A stretch of DNA of 64,000 bases from Aurantiochytrium sp. KH105. Lineage: Eukaryota; Sar; Bigyra; Thraustochytrida; Thraustochytriidae. A program made the position numbers and the translations under genes. Position 1 is the stretch's first letter. Every line of letters begins with the position of its first letter. Below the pieces are notes generated by a model. It ran no database searches. It worked only from the letters and a program-made list of their open reading frames with translations, and was not told the DNA's origin. Where the stretch lies: assembly GCA_003116975.1 (NCBI GenBank), contig BGKB01000028.1, forward strand, positions 434,001 through 498,000, in the 5' to 3' direction. Below are positions 1-11,500 of the stretch, one piece after another.

Positions 1-500
1 TGTCGTCCTAACAAGGCCAATGTCACTATGGATGGGTGGGTGTCATCGTTAGTGTCATCGTTAGGTGCCATCGTTTGTTTACAAGGGCCCGTCCGCCGCG
101 GCCGTGCAATAGGCCCTTACTTTGGGCCTCTTTGCCTTCTACACATGGATGCACACACTTTTTCGGCCCTTGCCGGGGCTAATCATGCGGCACGCGCGCG
201 CCTCTCGCTGCCGGTTTGCGCTTGCCTAGACAGCAAACTGCGCGTGTTTTGCTTTTTGCGGCCGTGGGCGGACGGACGGACGGACGAGCGAGTGAGTGAG
301 TAGGCGAGCGAGGAGCCGCGAGCACGCTCAAGGCACGTATCTCGCTCGCCTCCTCCCTCCCTTTCTTTCTTTCTTTCCCTTCTCGCCTCCGCCTTTTCGC
401 TCCGGCAGTACGGCGAAAGCTGATCGCGAGATTGACTTTACTGCCCCGCCCGGACCCAACGGGACCCATCTGAGGCGAGCCTCAGGCCTTTCCGGGCACA
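1..500. other. 5' flank of TPR gene, microsatellite-rich
   Basis: No supported gene in this stretch; the short open frames on both strands are arginine/proline-rich and do not resemble proteins. It carries a GGAC/GAGT tetranucleotide tract around 268-312 and a CTTT tract at 361-377, then leads to the ATG at 501. It is probably promoter and 5' UTR of the TPR gene. Confidence 0.6.
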
Positions 501-2306
501 ATGGACCCAACTCTCGTCGCCAGACGAGGCGTCAACCTCAACTACCTCGTGGAGCTCTTCAACACCATTGACACGAACATTCTCTGCAAAAATACTGAGC
601 TCATGACCGTCAGGGGCCACGTGGTCACGGACGAGGGCGAAAGCCTTTCGCCAGGCATGACGCTTGAGCTGGTCAAGCGCGGTACTTTCTTGTCCATGCC
701 CAAGGTGCGATTCCCAGGTTCCGAAAAGGTGTTTGAGATCCCAAGGTCCAAAATCGAGTTCAAGAGACGCTCGCACTGGACCATCAAAGATGTCATCGAG
801 TTCGCCATTAAGCCCTCCGTGGCCGGCCGCCACACGGCAATTGCCAACGTCCTCGACGACCGTCACGTGGCAAACCAGGAGTTCAAGTGCTACTATCTCA
901 GTGCACCTCCGCACGCGTCTCTAGGCAAGCTCGTGGCAGCTCTGCAAGCTTTCTTTGACGGCGAAGACGACGATCCTACCTCCGTCTACTTTTGGTTTGA
1001 GCCCCTCAATGTGGACCCCTTTTCTTTGGACGAAGGTAACGAGGAGTTCATGCGTGAATATGAGCTCTCAATCGTTGACCGAGTTGGCGCCTGCTCGGAG
1101 CACCTCGTATATGTCGAGACCTGGGGCTTCAAGGACGCCCACAAGCCTTCCAACGAATCATTCCGACACGCCAAGATCCTCTGGGAAATCGCCTGTGCAC
1201 GAGACGAAGACCTTGATACGATCGTCATGCTCCCACCCGAAGCCAAGCGCGACCTTCTCGCGTCATTTCGATCGCACGGTCTCACTTACTTCGACGACAT
1301 GATGGCCACAATCTCCATCAGCTCTGCTTGGGGTTTATCGTACTTGGCAGACATCTTCCGAGAGTCGGCAGAAGCAGATGCCAGTGACTCGGAAAGCGAA
1401 CAAGATGATGCCGAGGCCGATGACGAAGATATCATCGCGCGACGCGCAGAGCTCACCGACAGGGTCGTTGTCAAGCAGCTCGAGATCTGGTTCATGCACA
1501 CCTTTGCGCACGAGGTGCCCAGACTTGCCGAGAAAAAGGACATTCAATTTAGACCCACGGCCAAGGCTATCAACCGCATTGCAGTCATGCACTCACGCAA
1601 TGAAGAGTGGGACGAGGCCCTCAAGCTCTTTGACTTTGTCATCAAATTCACGCGTCTCGGCGGCGGATCGCATCCATTGCTTGCTTATTCCCTCAATAAT
1701 AAGGCGCTCATTCTCGAGCGCAAAGGCGACCTGGCGTCCGCAGTTCCCTTGTTACGCGAGGCAATTGCCATTCTCGAAGCGACCGATGGTGCCGAGAGCT
1801 CGTGCTCAAAACTCGTCAATAATCTCATTACCATCCTGGAAAAATTGGGAGACCTAGAGGAATCTGAAAGCATGCTCCGCCGCTTGGTTCAACTGCGCAC
1901 AATTGCCTTCGGAGCGGGCTCCGTTTTTGTTGCTCTGGCGCTTCGGCACCTTGGCGCAGTGCAGACCGAGCTCGGGGACATTGACGCGGCCAAAACGAGT
2001 CTCCTTGAGGCTCTCAGCATTCTTGAAAAGGCGCGTGAGGTGGACGAGAACGATCCCGAACTTTCTTTAGTCATTGATGACCTTGCCACTGTTTATGACA
2101 TCGAGACCAATCACACCCGCGACGATGGATCTGGTCACCATGAGTCGGTGGCCGCGACCCTCTTTGAGCTTGCCAAGGTATACAAGCAGCAGCAACAACA
2201 TGAAATGCAAGAAGAGGCTGCGCGACGTGGCCTCGAGCTCCTCACGGACGTCCTTGGTGCCGACCACCCAGAAACGAAGAAATACGAGCGTGACTTGCTC
2301 GAGTAA
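501..2306 (+). CDS. TPR (kinesin-light-chain-like) repeat protein
   Basis: 601-residue protein. The C-terminal half (about residues 350-600) is built of tetratricopeptide repeats of the kinesin-light-chain type; clear units lie near 393-428 (NNKALILERKGDLASAV), 475-510 (LRHLGAVQTELGDIDAAK) and 545-592. They are preceded by an acidic linker (about 295-310). The N-terminal half contains YFWFEPLN near 160 and ILWEIACARD near 225. From memory this resembles a module that often precedes TPRs in algal and protist 'kinesin light chain-like' proteins, but I cannot verify it. TPRs imply a protein-interaction scaffold; no enzymatic motif is visible. The frame starts with ATG at 501. Its stop is 182 bp from the stop of the convergent kinase gene. 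Function is unknown; true kinesin light chain is unlikely because the usual N-terminal coiled coil is absent. Confidence 0.9.
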   Translation: MDPTLVARRGVNLNYLVELFNTIDTNILCKNTELMTVRGHVVTDEGESLSPGMTLELVKRGTFLSMPKVRFPGSEKVFEIPRSKIEFKRRSHWTIKDVIEFAIKPSVAGRHTAIANVLDDRHVANQEFKCYYLSAPPHASLGKLVAALQAFFDGEDDDPTSVYFWFEPLNVDPFSLDEGNEEFMREYELSIVDRVGACSEHLVYVETWGFKDAHKPSNESFRHAKILWEIACARDEDLDTIVMLPPEAKRDLLASFRSHGLTYFDDMMATISISSAWGLSYLADIFRESAEADASDSESEQDDAEADDEDIIARRAELTDRVVVKQLEIWFMHTFAHEVPRLAEKKDIQFRPTAKAINRIAVMHSRNEEWDEALKLFDFVIKFTRLGGGSHPLLAYSLNNKALILERKGDLASAVPLLREAIAILEATDGAESSCSKLVNNLITILEKLGDLEESESMLRRLVQLRTIAFGAGSVFVALALRHLGAVQTELGDIDAAKTSLLEALSILEKAREVDENDPELSLVIDDLATVYDIETNHTRDDGSGHHESVAATLFELAKVYKQQQQHEMQEEAARRGLELLTDVLGADHPETKKYERDLLE

Positions 2307-2488
2307 AATCCGAGGTGGCAGGACAGACAGAAAGTATGGAGAAGTGGAGACCATGGTGAAGAAAGTATGAAGATCTTTTATGTTTTTTTTTGCGAGGCGC
2401 TCGGATGCGAACGGTTGGCGCCTGTCGGAGGGATGAGTAAAAACAAATAGAAACATAGGTTAAAGGTTGGGACGGTATTGGAATACGC

Positions 2489-5311
2489 TCACACAAGGTT
2501 GAGCCTCCGCGAGGAATTCGAAGTTAGACTTGACTCATCCACGGAGTTCGAGACGTGACGCCGGAAGACACGACGCGCCGGCGGGGTCACGCGGCCTGAC
2601 GCGAAGTCGGACCCAGGAAGCCGGAAAAGCGAGCCTCTGCTCTCGCCGTACGTAAGACTTCTCGTGCTCCCGGTAAAACTATTCCCAATCGAGACATCCC
2701 GCATGCTACCGCCAATCCGGTCATTGTTGGAGCCAGCTTGACCCAATGCATCACGAAGATCTGTCACGCTTTGAGTACCTTGAAGGCGTGTCCCACCCGG
2801 ACTTTCCTCAGCCGAGTAGAGTCCGCCTTGTGAAAGCACGGGCGAAAGGGGAAGGGGTGAGCCCACGATGGAAGCCTTTGAGAACGCGCTGCCCACGCCA
2901 CCACCATTGCCGCTACTGTCGTGCATTGGATGGACGGCGTGAGACTCGTCATCGTGATCGTGATAATCGATTACCATCTCGGGCGGCAAATGGCGGTGCG
3001 TGAGCACAGAAGACTGCCGGCGTAGTCGCGTCGGCCGGCGAGAGCGTGCAGGTGATTCCTGAAGGCCATCAGTGGTGTGATCGATGGATCCGCGGTTCTT
3101 ATCTGACTCGCGCACGCTCCTCACAAAGTCGTCGTTGCTCGTGTCCTCGAAGGCGTCATGACGTCCACGGCGCACGCGACGCGCCGATTTGTAGTCCCAC
3201 ATGATCCGCTTGAGCGTCGTGCCAATGGTTTCTTGAGCGACATCGCCGTCTTTGGACTTGCTTGAAGCAAAGGTCAGCGAATCGGGGTCAGTGAGGAAAC
3301 TACGGACAAATGGTGGCCGGTCTTCGGGCTTGTGCCTCCAGCACGAACGCATGAGACGCTCGTAACCCTTGGGCCAGTGTTCCGTGCTAAAACGCGTCGG
3401 CCTTCGCTGCGACAAGACCATCTCGCGAATACGGTCCTGAATCGAGTCCAGCTCGGTATCCACCGCAAGCTCATCCCATGGGACGCGGCCTGGGTGCGCC
3501 ATGTCCCAGAGCACAATCGCAAAGGAGTACGTGTCAGCAGCCTGATCAAAACCCTTCGAAAGCTCCACCTCCTCATTGCGCAGCACCTCGGGCGCCATAT
3601 ACTGCAGCGTGCCGTGATTGGCTGGACTCAGAAACTCCAAACCCGCCTTGAGCTCAATTGCAAGACCAAAGTCGCAGAGTTTTGGCACATACCTGCCGCC
3701 TCCCAAATCCGTCAGCAACACGTTTGAGGACTTGAGGTCCAAATGAACGATGATCGGATTCAAGCTTTGCAGGGCTTTGAGTGCCTCGGAAATGCCAATC
3801 GCCACCTTGAGACGAGCCACCCAGCTTTTACAGAGCGGGCTCACAGCTTCAGGATTCTCTGAGCGCGCTGACGCAAGATGATGCGCAAGCGTGTGAGGCC
3901 CCCCAAGCTCGCTAATAATGTACGCCGTGTTCTCTGCCATCGCCACCGCGTGCAAGTTGCAAATGTTACCGTGTGCCGGAAGCTTGGACATAATTTTGAT
4001 CTCATCCAGGAATGAATTGTCCGCAAATGCTGCATCCGTGAGTCGCTTCACGGCCACCGGAATGTATCGCGGCTGCGCGTCCTCGCTGCCGCTGCTACTG
4101 CCGCCGCCGCCATCGGTATCATCGGGATCCTCTTGCGTCATGTCATCGCGAACCATGAACGCCTTGAACACGGTCGAGAACGCGCCGCTTCCAAGTATGA
4201 CATCATTGTGGAAAGGCCGCGACCCTGACGGGTCCCCACGCAAACTGTCCAAGCGAACCATTAAGCTCGAGCCATCCGTGCGTCGCCATTTTGTCAGCAG
4301 ATTCACAACACGCTGCACGCGCGGAGTCTGCGCCTGGGAGGGCTCGTAAAACGAGCGTGTCGAGTTTATGGAATTCGACCGTTGCGAGAGCAAAAGATTC
4401 CGTCGCCGATCACCGCGCTTGCCGCCGTTCCTCGCGTTTGCCTTTGCCGCAAGGGCAGCCGCGGTCGAGCTGCGTCGATTGAGCGATGAACCGCCATCCT
4501 CTTCAGGCTTTCGAATCGACCGCCGATGCGAACTGGGAATAAGAGGTTGCGGATCCACAACAGGATGGTCATCGTCTTCTTCCTCATCCACCTGCTTGTC
4601 TTCAACAACGTACTCGTCGTCGCGGAGCTCGCGAAAAGCACCTTTGCGCCGATGCGCTGTCCACACTTCGACAAGATCGTTCAAATTGCCTACCCCAAGA
4701 ACCTCCAGGGCCTCCTTTGCTGCCATGCGGGAGTCCCGCGTACTATTGGCGTGACTGTAGAGAGGTCCGACGCCGCCAGCAATGACGATGCGTGCTCCGA
4801 TAACGTCTACTTGCGCGAGGGAGGTGATGGCTTTGATACTTGGCACAAAGGCTGCTTCGTCACTACTAGCAAGACCACCAGGACTCTTTTTGCCATACAC
4901 AGAACTTGGCGAGGCAAGGCGGAGAAGACGTACGATCACACCGCTTTCGCACAGCTGCACCTTGTGACGATCGCTCACGTTTTCGCACAGCGTACACAAA
5001 AACTGCGCGATCTGCGCCTTGGCGCCGGGCACGTCGCTGCGGTAGAGCATATTGAGCACGCGCATAACACCGCGCATCTCGAAAAGCTCCACGGTTGCAT
5101 TTGCGATTGCGCGCGAACTTACACATGCGTGCTGCACAACCTCGAGCGCCCCCATCGTCAGTGCCACCAAATGGAGCTTCTTGACGAGCAGCTGATTCGA
5201 CTGCTGCGCATTGCGCTGCGACTGAGCCCATCTTGACTCATTTGCAGCAAGCTCGGCAGCCAGCACGGAGGGTCGTGGGGTTCCCGCAACAGCTGCCGGC
5301 GTCCCAGCCAT

Positions 5312-5350
<39 letters not shown>

Positions 5351-7765
5351 CCCATTTCGAAATCCACCAAGGGACATGTACGAAAGCGTCGAAGACGTCA
5401 AGCTAGACGTTTGTCGATACATTTGTTGTTGTGCAAGCTGCAGCTGCGTCAAGGCTGCTGTGGCCTCCGTGGCTGCCGCTTGCGTTGCCGGGCTCGTGCC
5501 CAGGCCTGGTTGCGAAAAGCCAACAATGCCTGGCATTGCAGATGGCGTCGACGGTGTCATTGGCGAGGCTATACCATTAAGCATTTCGGTGGCCTGCAAG
5601 TGAGACGCGCCATCCTCATAGGCTTCATCGTACATGTCCGGGATCATGTCATCGGCGTCGCCTTGCATCATGCTCTGAGAAAGAATCGCACTCACCAGCG
5701 ACTGATGTTGATGGGCGGCCTCCTCGGCGCGCTCTAAAATAATGCCTAGTGCGCGTTCAATGAACTGCTCCTCGAGACCATCCTGCCAATGATCCTTGGT
5801 CAAATTGCGCACAAGGCCTCCAAAAGCATTGAAGAGTAGCTTTAGCAGTGACACGTGGACGTGTAGACTTGAGCCCATGCACATGTCCGTCAACAAGTTG
5901 ATGAGTTTCTTGCGGCCTTCGCGGATCTCCCCAAGCAAATCACTTCGGTTTCCTTGTTTCATGCTCTTTTCCACATCATCCAGATCGAGCTTGCCGATAA
6001 ACTCAAATGCAAGCTTGAGCAGGCGTCGCTGCTCCTCCGAAAAATTGAGCACAATTTCAGTCTGGCCGACGTTGCGTGAGCTGCTCGCGTCACCGTCACC
6101 TTCACCGTCGCCATCTGCAACGTCATCGGCATCAAGTCCCGTAGTCACTGATGTTGCTCCTGAGGGATCGGTGCCACTTGCCACACCTGCGTCGTCGGCA
6201 GGTGTCGGCGAGTCCGTGCGGTGCGGATGGAGTCGTCGCGTTGTGGTCGCATCCTGAAGCGTCTTGCTCACCACAGCAACAATGAGCTGGAACCAGTGCA
6301 TCTCCACGAGTCGCTTTTGCCAAATGGTTCCCTTTGAAGCAAAGTCAATGGCGACGCGCACGGCGAAGATCTGTAAAGCGCATTCTGACGATTTGACGAG
6401 ATCTGTTGCGTCCTTCAAGAAGGACCTAAGTGTCGTCTTGCCACGCGGAATGCCGGACCTGCTCGAGTATTCACCGAGAACCTCGGCCGCAACCCGACGC
6501 AGCGAGGACGCTCTCGAGGTTGCCAAAACCTTGAGGGCGCTCATTTCGTCCATGGTCAGTTCCGCAAAGGTTGCCTTCTGCTGGCCCCCAGTCCCTTGAG
6601 ATGAAGCGTTGTGAATATCACGGCGACCACAGTCCTTGAGAAGCTGAGCGATCGCTTCTCCGCTGTGTAGGCGAATGTCGCGGTCACTCGCGTCCAAGAA
6701 TGTTAGCGCCACTTGAATACCTCTGCCGAGTTCATTGAGCGACGGGTCAATCTCATTTTGCCCGCCGGCGCTGACGCGGCTTGGTGGACGAGGAAGCACA
6801 TGATTACGAACGAGTGCCGATGGAGGGAGCGACATCGGCCGCTCGCCGCCAATGCTGGGCGACGAGCTTTTTCCGCCGACGCGCGAGGTTTGCTCCTGTG
6901 AGATGGACGGCAAATTCAGCGCTGCACGAAATTCTTCGCCGCGATTCTGCTTGTCCTTATCCATGACTCTCTTGTTATGCATTGCTGCTGCGGCTGCCGC
7001 AGCCGCACTTGCGCGCGCCTTGGCAATGTTCAGGCCCTGGGAATAATCGCCATTGTTGGTGTCGTTGTCACCATTTTGAGTTTCGGCAGAGTCAAAGCCA
7101 GTGTCCTGCCGCGCGCGGCCCTGCGTAATTTCTGCTAAAAATGGTGGGCCTACAGAAGACTTCGAAAACGAAGAAGGATCCTGCGTGATTTGTTTGTTGT
7201 CGATCTTTGTCGCTGCACGATTCGGAAAGGATTCCTCAGGACCGTCTTGACCAGCTTTGGTACCGTGCAGCGGAACGTTCTCAGGAAGCGGAGCATCCTC
7301 ATCTTTGGAGTGATTACGAGCCAGCCGTCGAGGGCTCTCGTCTGCCGCCGAAGAAGGCGAGTGTCCGCGTGAAGCGATACGCATGACTCGAGATGCGATC
7401 GCATTTGTAGCAGCAGCCGCAGCTCGTGAGAATGGTGTGGATGCTCGACGCGCATGACGAGCACCACGAGGGCGTGCTGAAGTCACCGGTGGGCTCTCTT
7501 CTCCCGATGTGTGGCTCGACAACGACCCTGTGCGCGGAGGCGTCTCCACAGAGAGCTCCCCTGTGCTGTTCCTCTGATGACCAGGACGGCGGGACGAACT
7601 CGCGCGACTTGCGCTTGCCCGATGTGCTTGGGCTTGCGTCGACGTAGTCGTCTGGTCATGGTCTTGGCCTTCCTCGGACTGTTGCCGCTGCTGCTGCTGT
7701 TCATGCTGTTGTTGCCGCGCCACGAGGTGCCTCGCCAGGGCCGCGGTGTCCATACCGCCAGACAT
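2489..7765 (-). CDS. Armadillo-like / tyrosine-kinase-like (TKL) protein kinase
   Basis: About 1758 residues. The open frame extends to a GTG at 7783; I chose the first ATG at 7765 (7753 is an alternative). Residues 1-330 are low-complexity (Gln, Ser, Arg, Ala). About 330-1050 is helical and armadillo/HEAT-like (for example VIVRLLRLASPSS, IKAITSLAQVDVI), interrupted by 14 consecutive glycines. A protein kinase domain occupies about 1188-1480: glycine loop LGSGAFSTVF, VAVKRL lysine, catalytic HLDLKSSNVLL near 1340, DFG near 1364 and YMAPEVL. The HRD arginine is leucine, so it is a non-RD kinase; SSNVLL and the overall pattern place it in the TKL group. The C-terminal tail is disordered. It probably phosphorylates Ser/Thr in signalling, substrate unknown. 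All core catalytic residues appear intact. It is divergent from the gene at 8578 across an 812-bp intergenic region. Confidence 0.92.
5312..5353 (-). repeat. GCC trinucleotide run encoding 14 glycines
   Basis: In-frame GCC/GGC trinucleotide tract inside the kinase gene, giving an uninterrupted run of 14 Gly between the armadillo-like segments. It is almost pure at the DNA level, so length polymorphism is expected. Confidence 0.9.
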
Positions 7766-8313
7766 CTTCACGACGCTGTCCACTACAGATGCAGCTCGCT
7801 CGAGATCTTCCGCGTCTGCTCACGCCCAGGGAGGACAGCGCGGCGCCCGCGTCTGCGGCTGGCGACGAGCGCGTGGCCCCCAGCCGAGGCGCGCGCGCCG
7901 TCCGAGAGAGGGAGGGCGTGCGCGCACCCGCTCCGTTCCGGCCGCCGGGGATCCGCCGTTCGCGCCGGCCGCGGCGCCTCCGCCGCCCTCGGCCGCCGCT
8001 TTCCTCCTCGCGCCGCGTCCGTCGCCCGGTCCGCGGCGATGCGCGGCCCTCGCGCGCCCGCCTGCCGCTCCGCGCGCGGCGTCCAACTCGGCTTTGCTGC
8101 AGCTCGATCAACTTGTGCGCGAGCTCCAGGAGGCCGAGCGCGCACATGCCGCGCGCCGCTTGTGCATCGTCGACACCAATGTGCACACGCGCCGAGGCGC
8201 GGATCGCGCGCCAAGCAGAGACTCAGGTGTGCAACGCCTTGGAGCCGCGGCTCCGCGATCACCTCGCGGGCGCAGAGGGGGCGGAGCGCGGTCCGCGCCT
8301 AGCAAGTAGGGAT

Positions 8314-8342
8314 GCGACCGTTACGGTCGCGCTCTCGAGAGC
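8314..8342. promoter_or_regulatory. Two adjacent perfect palindromes with MYB-like cores
   Basis: GCGACCGT-T-ACGGTCGC (8314-8330) is an exact 8-bp inverted repeat around one central base. It is followed without a gap by the 12-bp palindrome GCTCTCGAGAGC (8331-8342). The first contains back-to-back CCGTTA/ACGGT cores like those bound by MYB proteins. Seen directly; binding is inferred. Confidence 0.5.
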
Positions 8343-8509
8343 GTGGATGCCGGGCGATGTGGAGCACGGCGGTCTCCACTTTGTTGTTGGGGTGGGGGAA
8401 GGAAGAGGAGACGTAAGGCGAAATGAAGAAGAGCAGAGCAGAGCGAGACCGAGAGCAGAATTTGTTCACCGTGGAGCGCGGTTCTCGCGTCACCTCGGGC
8501 GAGTCGGCT

Positions 8510-8564
8510 GTGGCTGGCTGGCTCGCTGGCTTGCTGGCTGGCTGGCTGGTTAGTTGGCTGGCTG
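8510..8564 (+). repeat. GGCT tetranucleotide microsatellite
   Basis: Imperfect (GGCT)n tract with occasional substitutions, ending 13 bp before the ATG at 8578; it therefore probably lies in the 5' UTR of the membrane protein gene. Confidence 0.8.
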
Positions 8565-8577
8565 TAGGAGCGGGAAC

Positions 8578-11500
8578 ATGCGGCGCGCGATCGTGCCCGT
8601 ATCGGGGGAAGCGTCGGGAGTGGGCAAGAATGCGACGGCGGAATTCAAGCCTCGCAAGCCTGTTGTGGTGCAAGGTCACAGAGTGAATGCGCAACCCCGA
8701 AGGAAAAGACCTTTCTGCCGCGGCATGACCTTGCTCGTAACGGTCGTGACTAGCATCACGATCTTGTGCATGATGCTCTTGTCTCTGCAGCTCTATAACT
8801 TTGGCCAAAACATGTCATTTGTCGATGGAAGGTTGCGTCAAGTAAACCTCATGGAGGACAAAGCTTGTCTTAATCGATGCATCCTCCACGCCCCAGCGAG
8901 TTTGGGCGACGGGAAAAAGGTCAAATTCTGTCTAGAATTTTGCAGTGTAGACGACGGAGGAGAAAGAGAACAGCTAAAGACCGTCGTTGAGACGACCGAC
9001 GGTGCTCAAACCTCCGCAGAGACAAGTCCTCTGGCAACAGAAACAGACCATCCCAAGCTTCAATCCGAGCCACAATCCTCCTTTACAGAAGCTTTGCAGG
9101 CCCGATTAGATTCGCTGCAAGTAAGCCCTGCAGAAGCATCGGACTTGAAAGAAGCCGTCGAAGAAACTCGCGCCAATGGAGAGGATGAGGCTTTCGAAAT
9201 GGCAAACAAGAAACCTGTATCTCCTGCACAGATCGAAGAGCAACTCGGGGAGGCGCTCGAAGAACAAGTGGATCACGAACAAGGCCTTGCAGCGGCCCAT
9301 CTGAATGATGAGAAGCTTACCGGTGTTTTCGCTGAAGACGAAATTCCGGTCGTTTCACCGGAGGTATCTACTTTACAGGAAAAGCTTTCCTCTCAAGAGG
9401 AAGTGCACGAATCCACCTTGTCGACTCGAGATGAACTGCCCATGAATGACCAGACTGGTGCCTTTAATGAGGACGCAGATGCGCCAAAGCTTGTCGAGCA
9501 AGTAGGGGATGCCCCTCAAAGTCTCTCCGAAGAAAAGCTCGTTGAAACTGGCGACATGAACACCGCAGCGTTTCAAGAAGAGCTTGACAAAGACACGAAT
9601 ATGATGCTTTGGCTTCGTGCTGATCATGGCGTGTACACCGACGAAAAGAATGCTGTGCAGCGATGGAGTGATCTGACGCGGAATGTGGACTTTGTGCCGA
9701 CTGACCCAAGCACGCACGTACACGAGTTCTTCGGCCACGAGGACCACGCCTCTGCAGATGGCGAGCCCGTTTTGAGTCACGATAAGCTGCGTAAATTACC
9801 TCTTGTGGAGTTTCCATGTGCTCTGGAATCTTCCAAGCTCAAGTTGACGGATGAGGCAACGCTATTCTTTGTGCTTCGTCCCGAAGCGTTCCTGTTTGGG
9901 CAGTGGGCGCGAGGCCAGCGTTTCTTTGGTCATTATCCGCATGGGCAGTTCCGCTTTGTGGACGCAAGTCCAAGCTTTTACTCTGGAGGCGACCGCAAAC
10001 TACAGCGGCACGCGTTAAAGAGTGAAATCCGGGCACAACATGGTCTCATTTTGCTAAAGTACAGGCTCGCCGGAAAACAAGGTGTCTCCGTGGGCGTAAA
10101 TCACGATCCGCTCTTTCGCGTCAGCTCACAACCTGTCCAAATCTCGAAGGACTCGCGTCTCAGCATTGGTGGAGTTGACGGCGGCTGCGGATTCCGTGGT
10201 GGAATCGCGGAAGTAATTGTATTCCAAGGCAAGATTGCCGATGACAAGATAAAGCGTGTGGAAAACTACCTTGAGAAACGCTGGTGGTCTGACTTCTCGG
10301 TGAATATGGACAGCGTCATGCAAGAAGTCAACAATGGTGCGGGTCCAAAGGACCACTTGATGGTCCAGGACGCCAGCATCGAGCAAAGTCATGACAAGGA
10401 AGGTCACCAGGTTCTTGGGTCGGAAAAGTCCTCGACACGTGTGTGCGACACATCGTCGCAGGATGTTGGCCTGATGGACTTCGTTCATGAGCATGCGCCT
10501 CAGCTCCATCCGATGGTCTGGCTGAAAGCGAGCGAGGGCATTACGCTGGCCCCCGATGGCCAAAGCGTGCTGCAGTGGGATACGCTGCATCCTGGCAAGC
10601 TCGTATCATTTTCGAGTCCGGTACACGGCCGGAATTTGCCGCGCATGCAAGAAGCGCAGAGCGATTCGTGCCTCTCGTTTGTCGAATTCGGATGCAGTCT
10701 CACGGTGCCAGGGATGCAGCTATCTGCGCCCATGACGGCGTATGTGGTATTGCGGCCATCTGCTGCCGACCCTGAGGCAACGTACCAGCGTCTTTTTGGT
10801 CATTTTCCGAACGGGGGCTTTTTGTACGATGGTCAAAAGGCTGGATTCAAGTCGAAGCACGGTTTTCTGTTTCCTCGAATGTCATCGAAGAAGCGCCTAC
10901 GAGGTGCTGAAGAGCCCATTGCAGACCAGGAGTTCGTCCTTGCCAAGTATCGCCTTGGTATGCAATCGGGCGTCGAGGTTGGAACGGGGAACTCTGGATT
11001 TCTTCAAGTCGGCGTGCACCACGACATGCTCTTCTCAGTGAACCAGAAGCTCTCTGTGGGCGGTTCAAACGGAGGTTGCGAGTTCTTGGGCGGCATTGGC
11101 GAAATTCTGACCTTTGCCACTGCTCTAACGGATGACCACGACCGCATGGTGACCCAATGGCTCACGAGGAAATGGACTCACGACGCTGCGGAAGACGGCC
11201 CGCGTCCAGTAGACGCAAGCGCTCGCTGTCTTGATTTCTCTGCTCGTGATACGGAGGGTATTCTGGACTGGCGCCCGACTGGGTCATTTGTGTCAAGCGA
11301 GCAGTTCGAAGAGTGGCAAAAGCTCGTTCACAAGCACACGCTGCGGCTGTCAAAGGCGCCGCCAGGCAAACAGCGCGCATTGGATCGCTCGATTCGAGCC
11401 GAACTTGTAGAGCATCGCCTCCGCCTGTTCGGCGAGCCTTGTTCTCTTCGTCGGTCAATCGGAGGAGCAGCAGCCCAGCAAGAAAATGACCAGCCTTTGC

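Larger units (their letters stand above)
7766..8577. promoter_or_regulatory. Divergent intergenic region (kinase / membrane lectin-like gene)
   Basis: 812 bp between two divergent ATGs. The kinase-proximal half is very GC-rich and has overlapping arginine/alanine-rich open frames in several phases, which I treat as composition artefacts. It holds two adjacent palindromes at 8314-8342 and a GGCT-type microsatellite at 8510-8564 just before the rightward ATG. Confidence 0.6.

Noticed and set aside
4526-5236. 236-residue rightward frame inside the kinase gene
   Set aside because: Antisense to the armadillo-like region; no recognisable motif.
7511-8553. Several 160-260 residue frames in the kinase 5' region
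   Set aside because: Arg/Ala/Pro-rich in every phase, as expected from very GC-rich DNA; no domain motifs, and they overlap each other and the kinase start.
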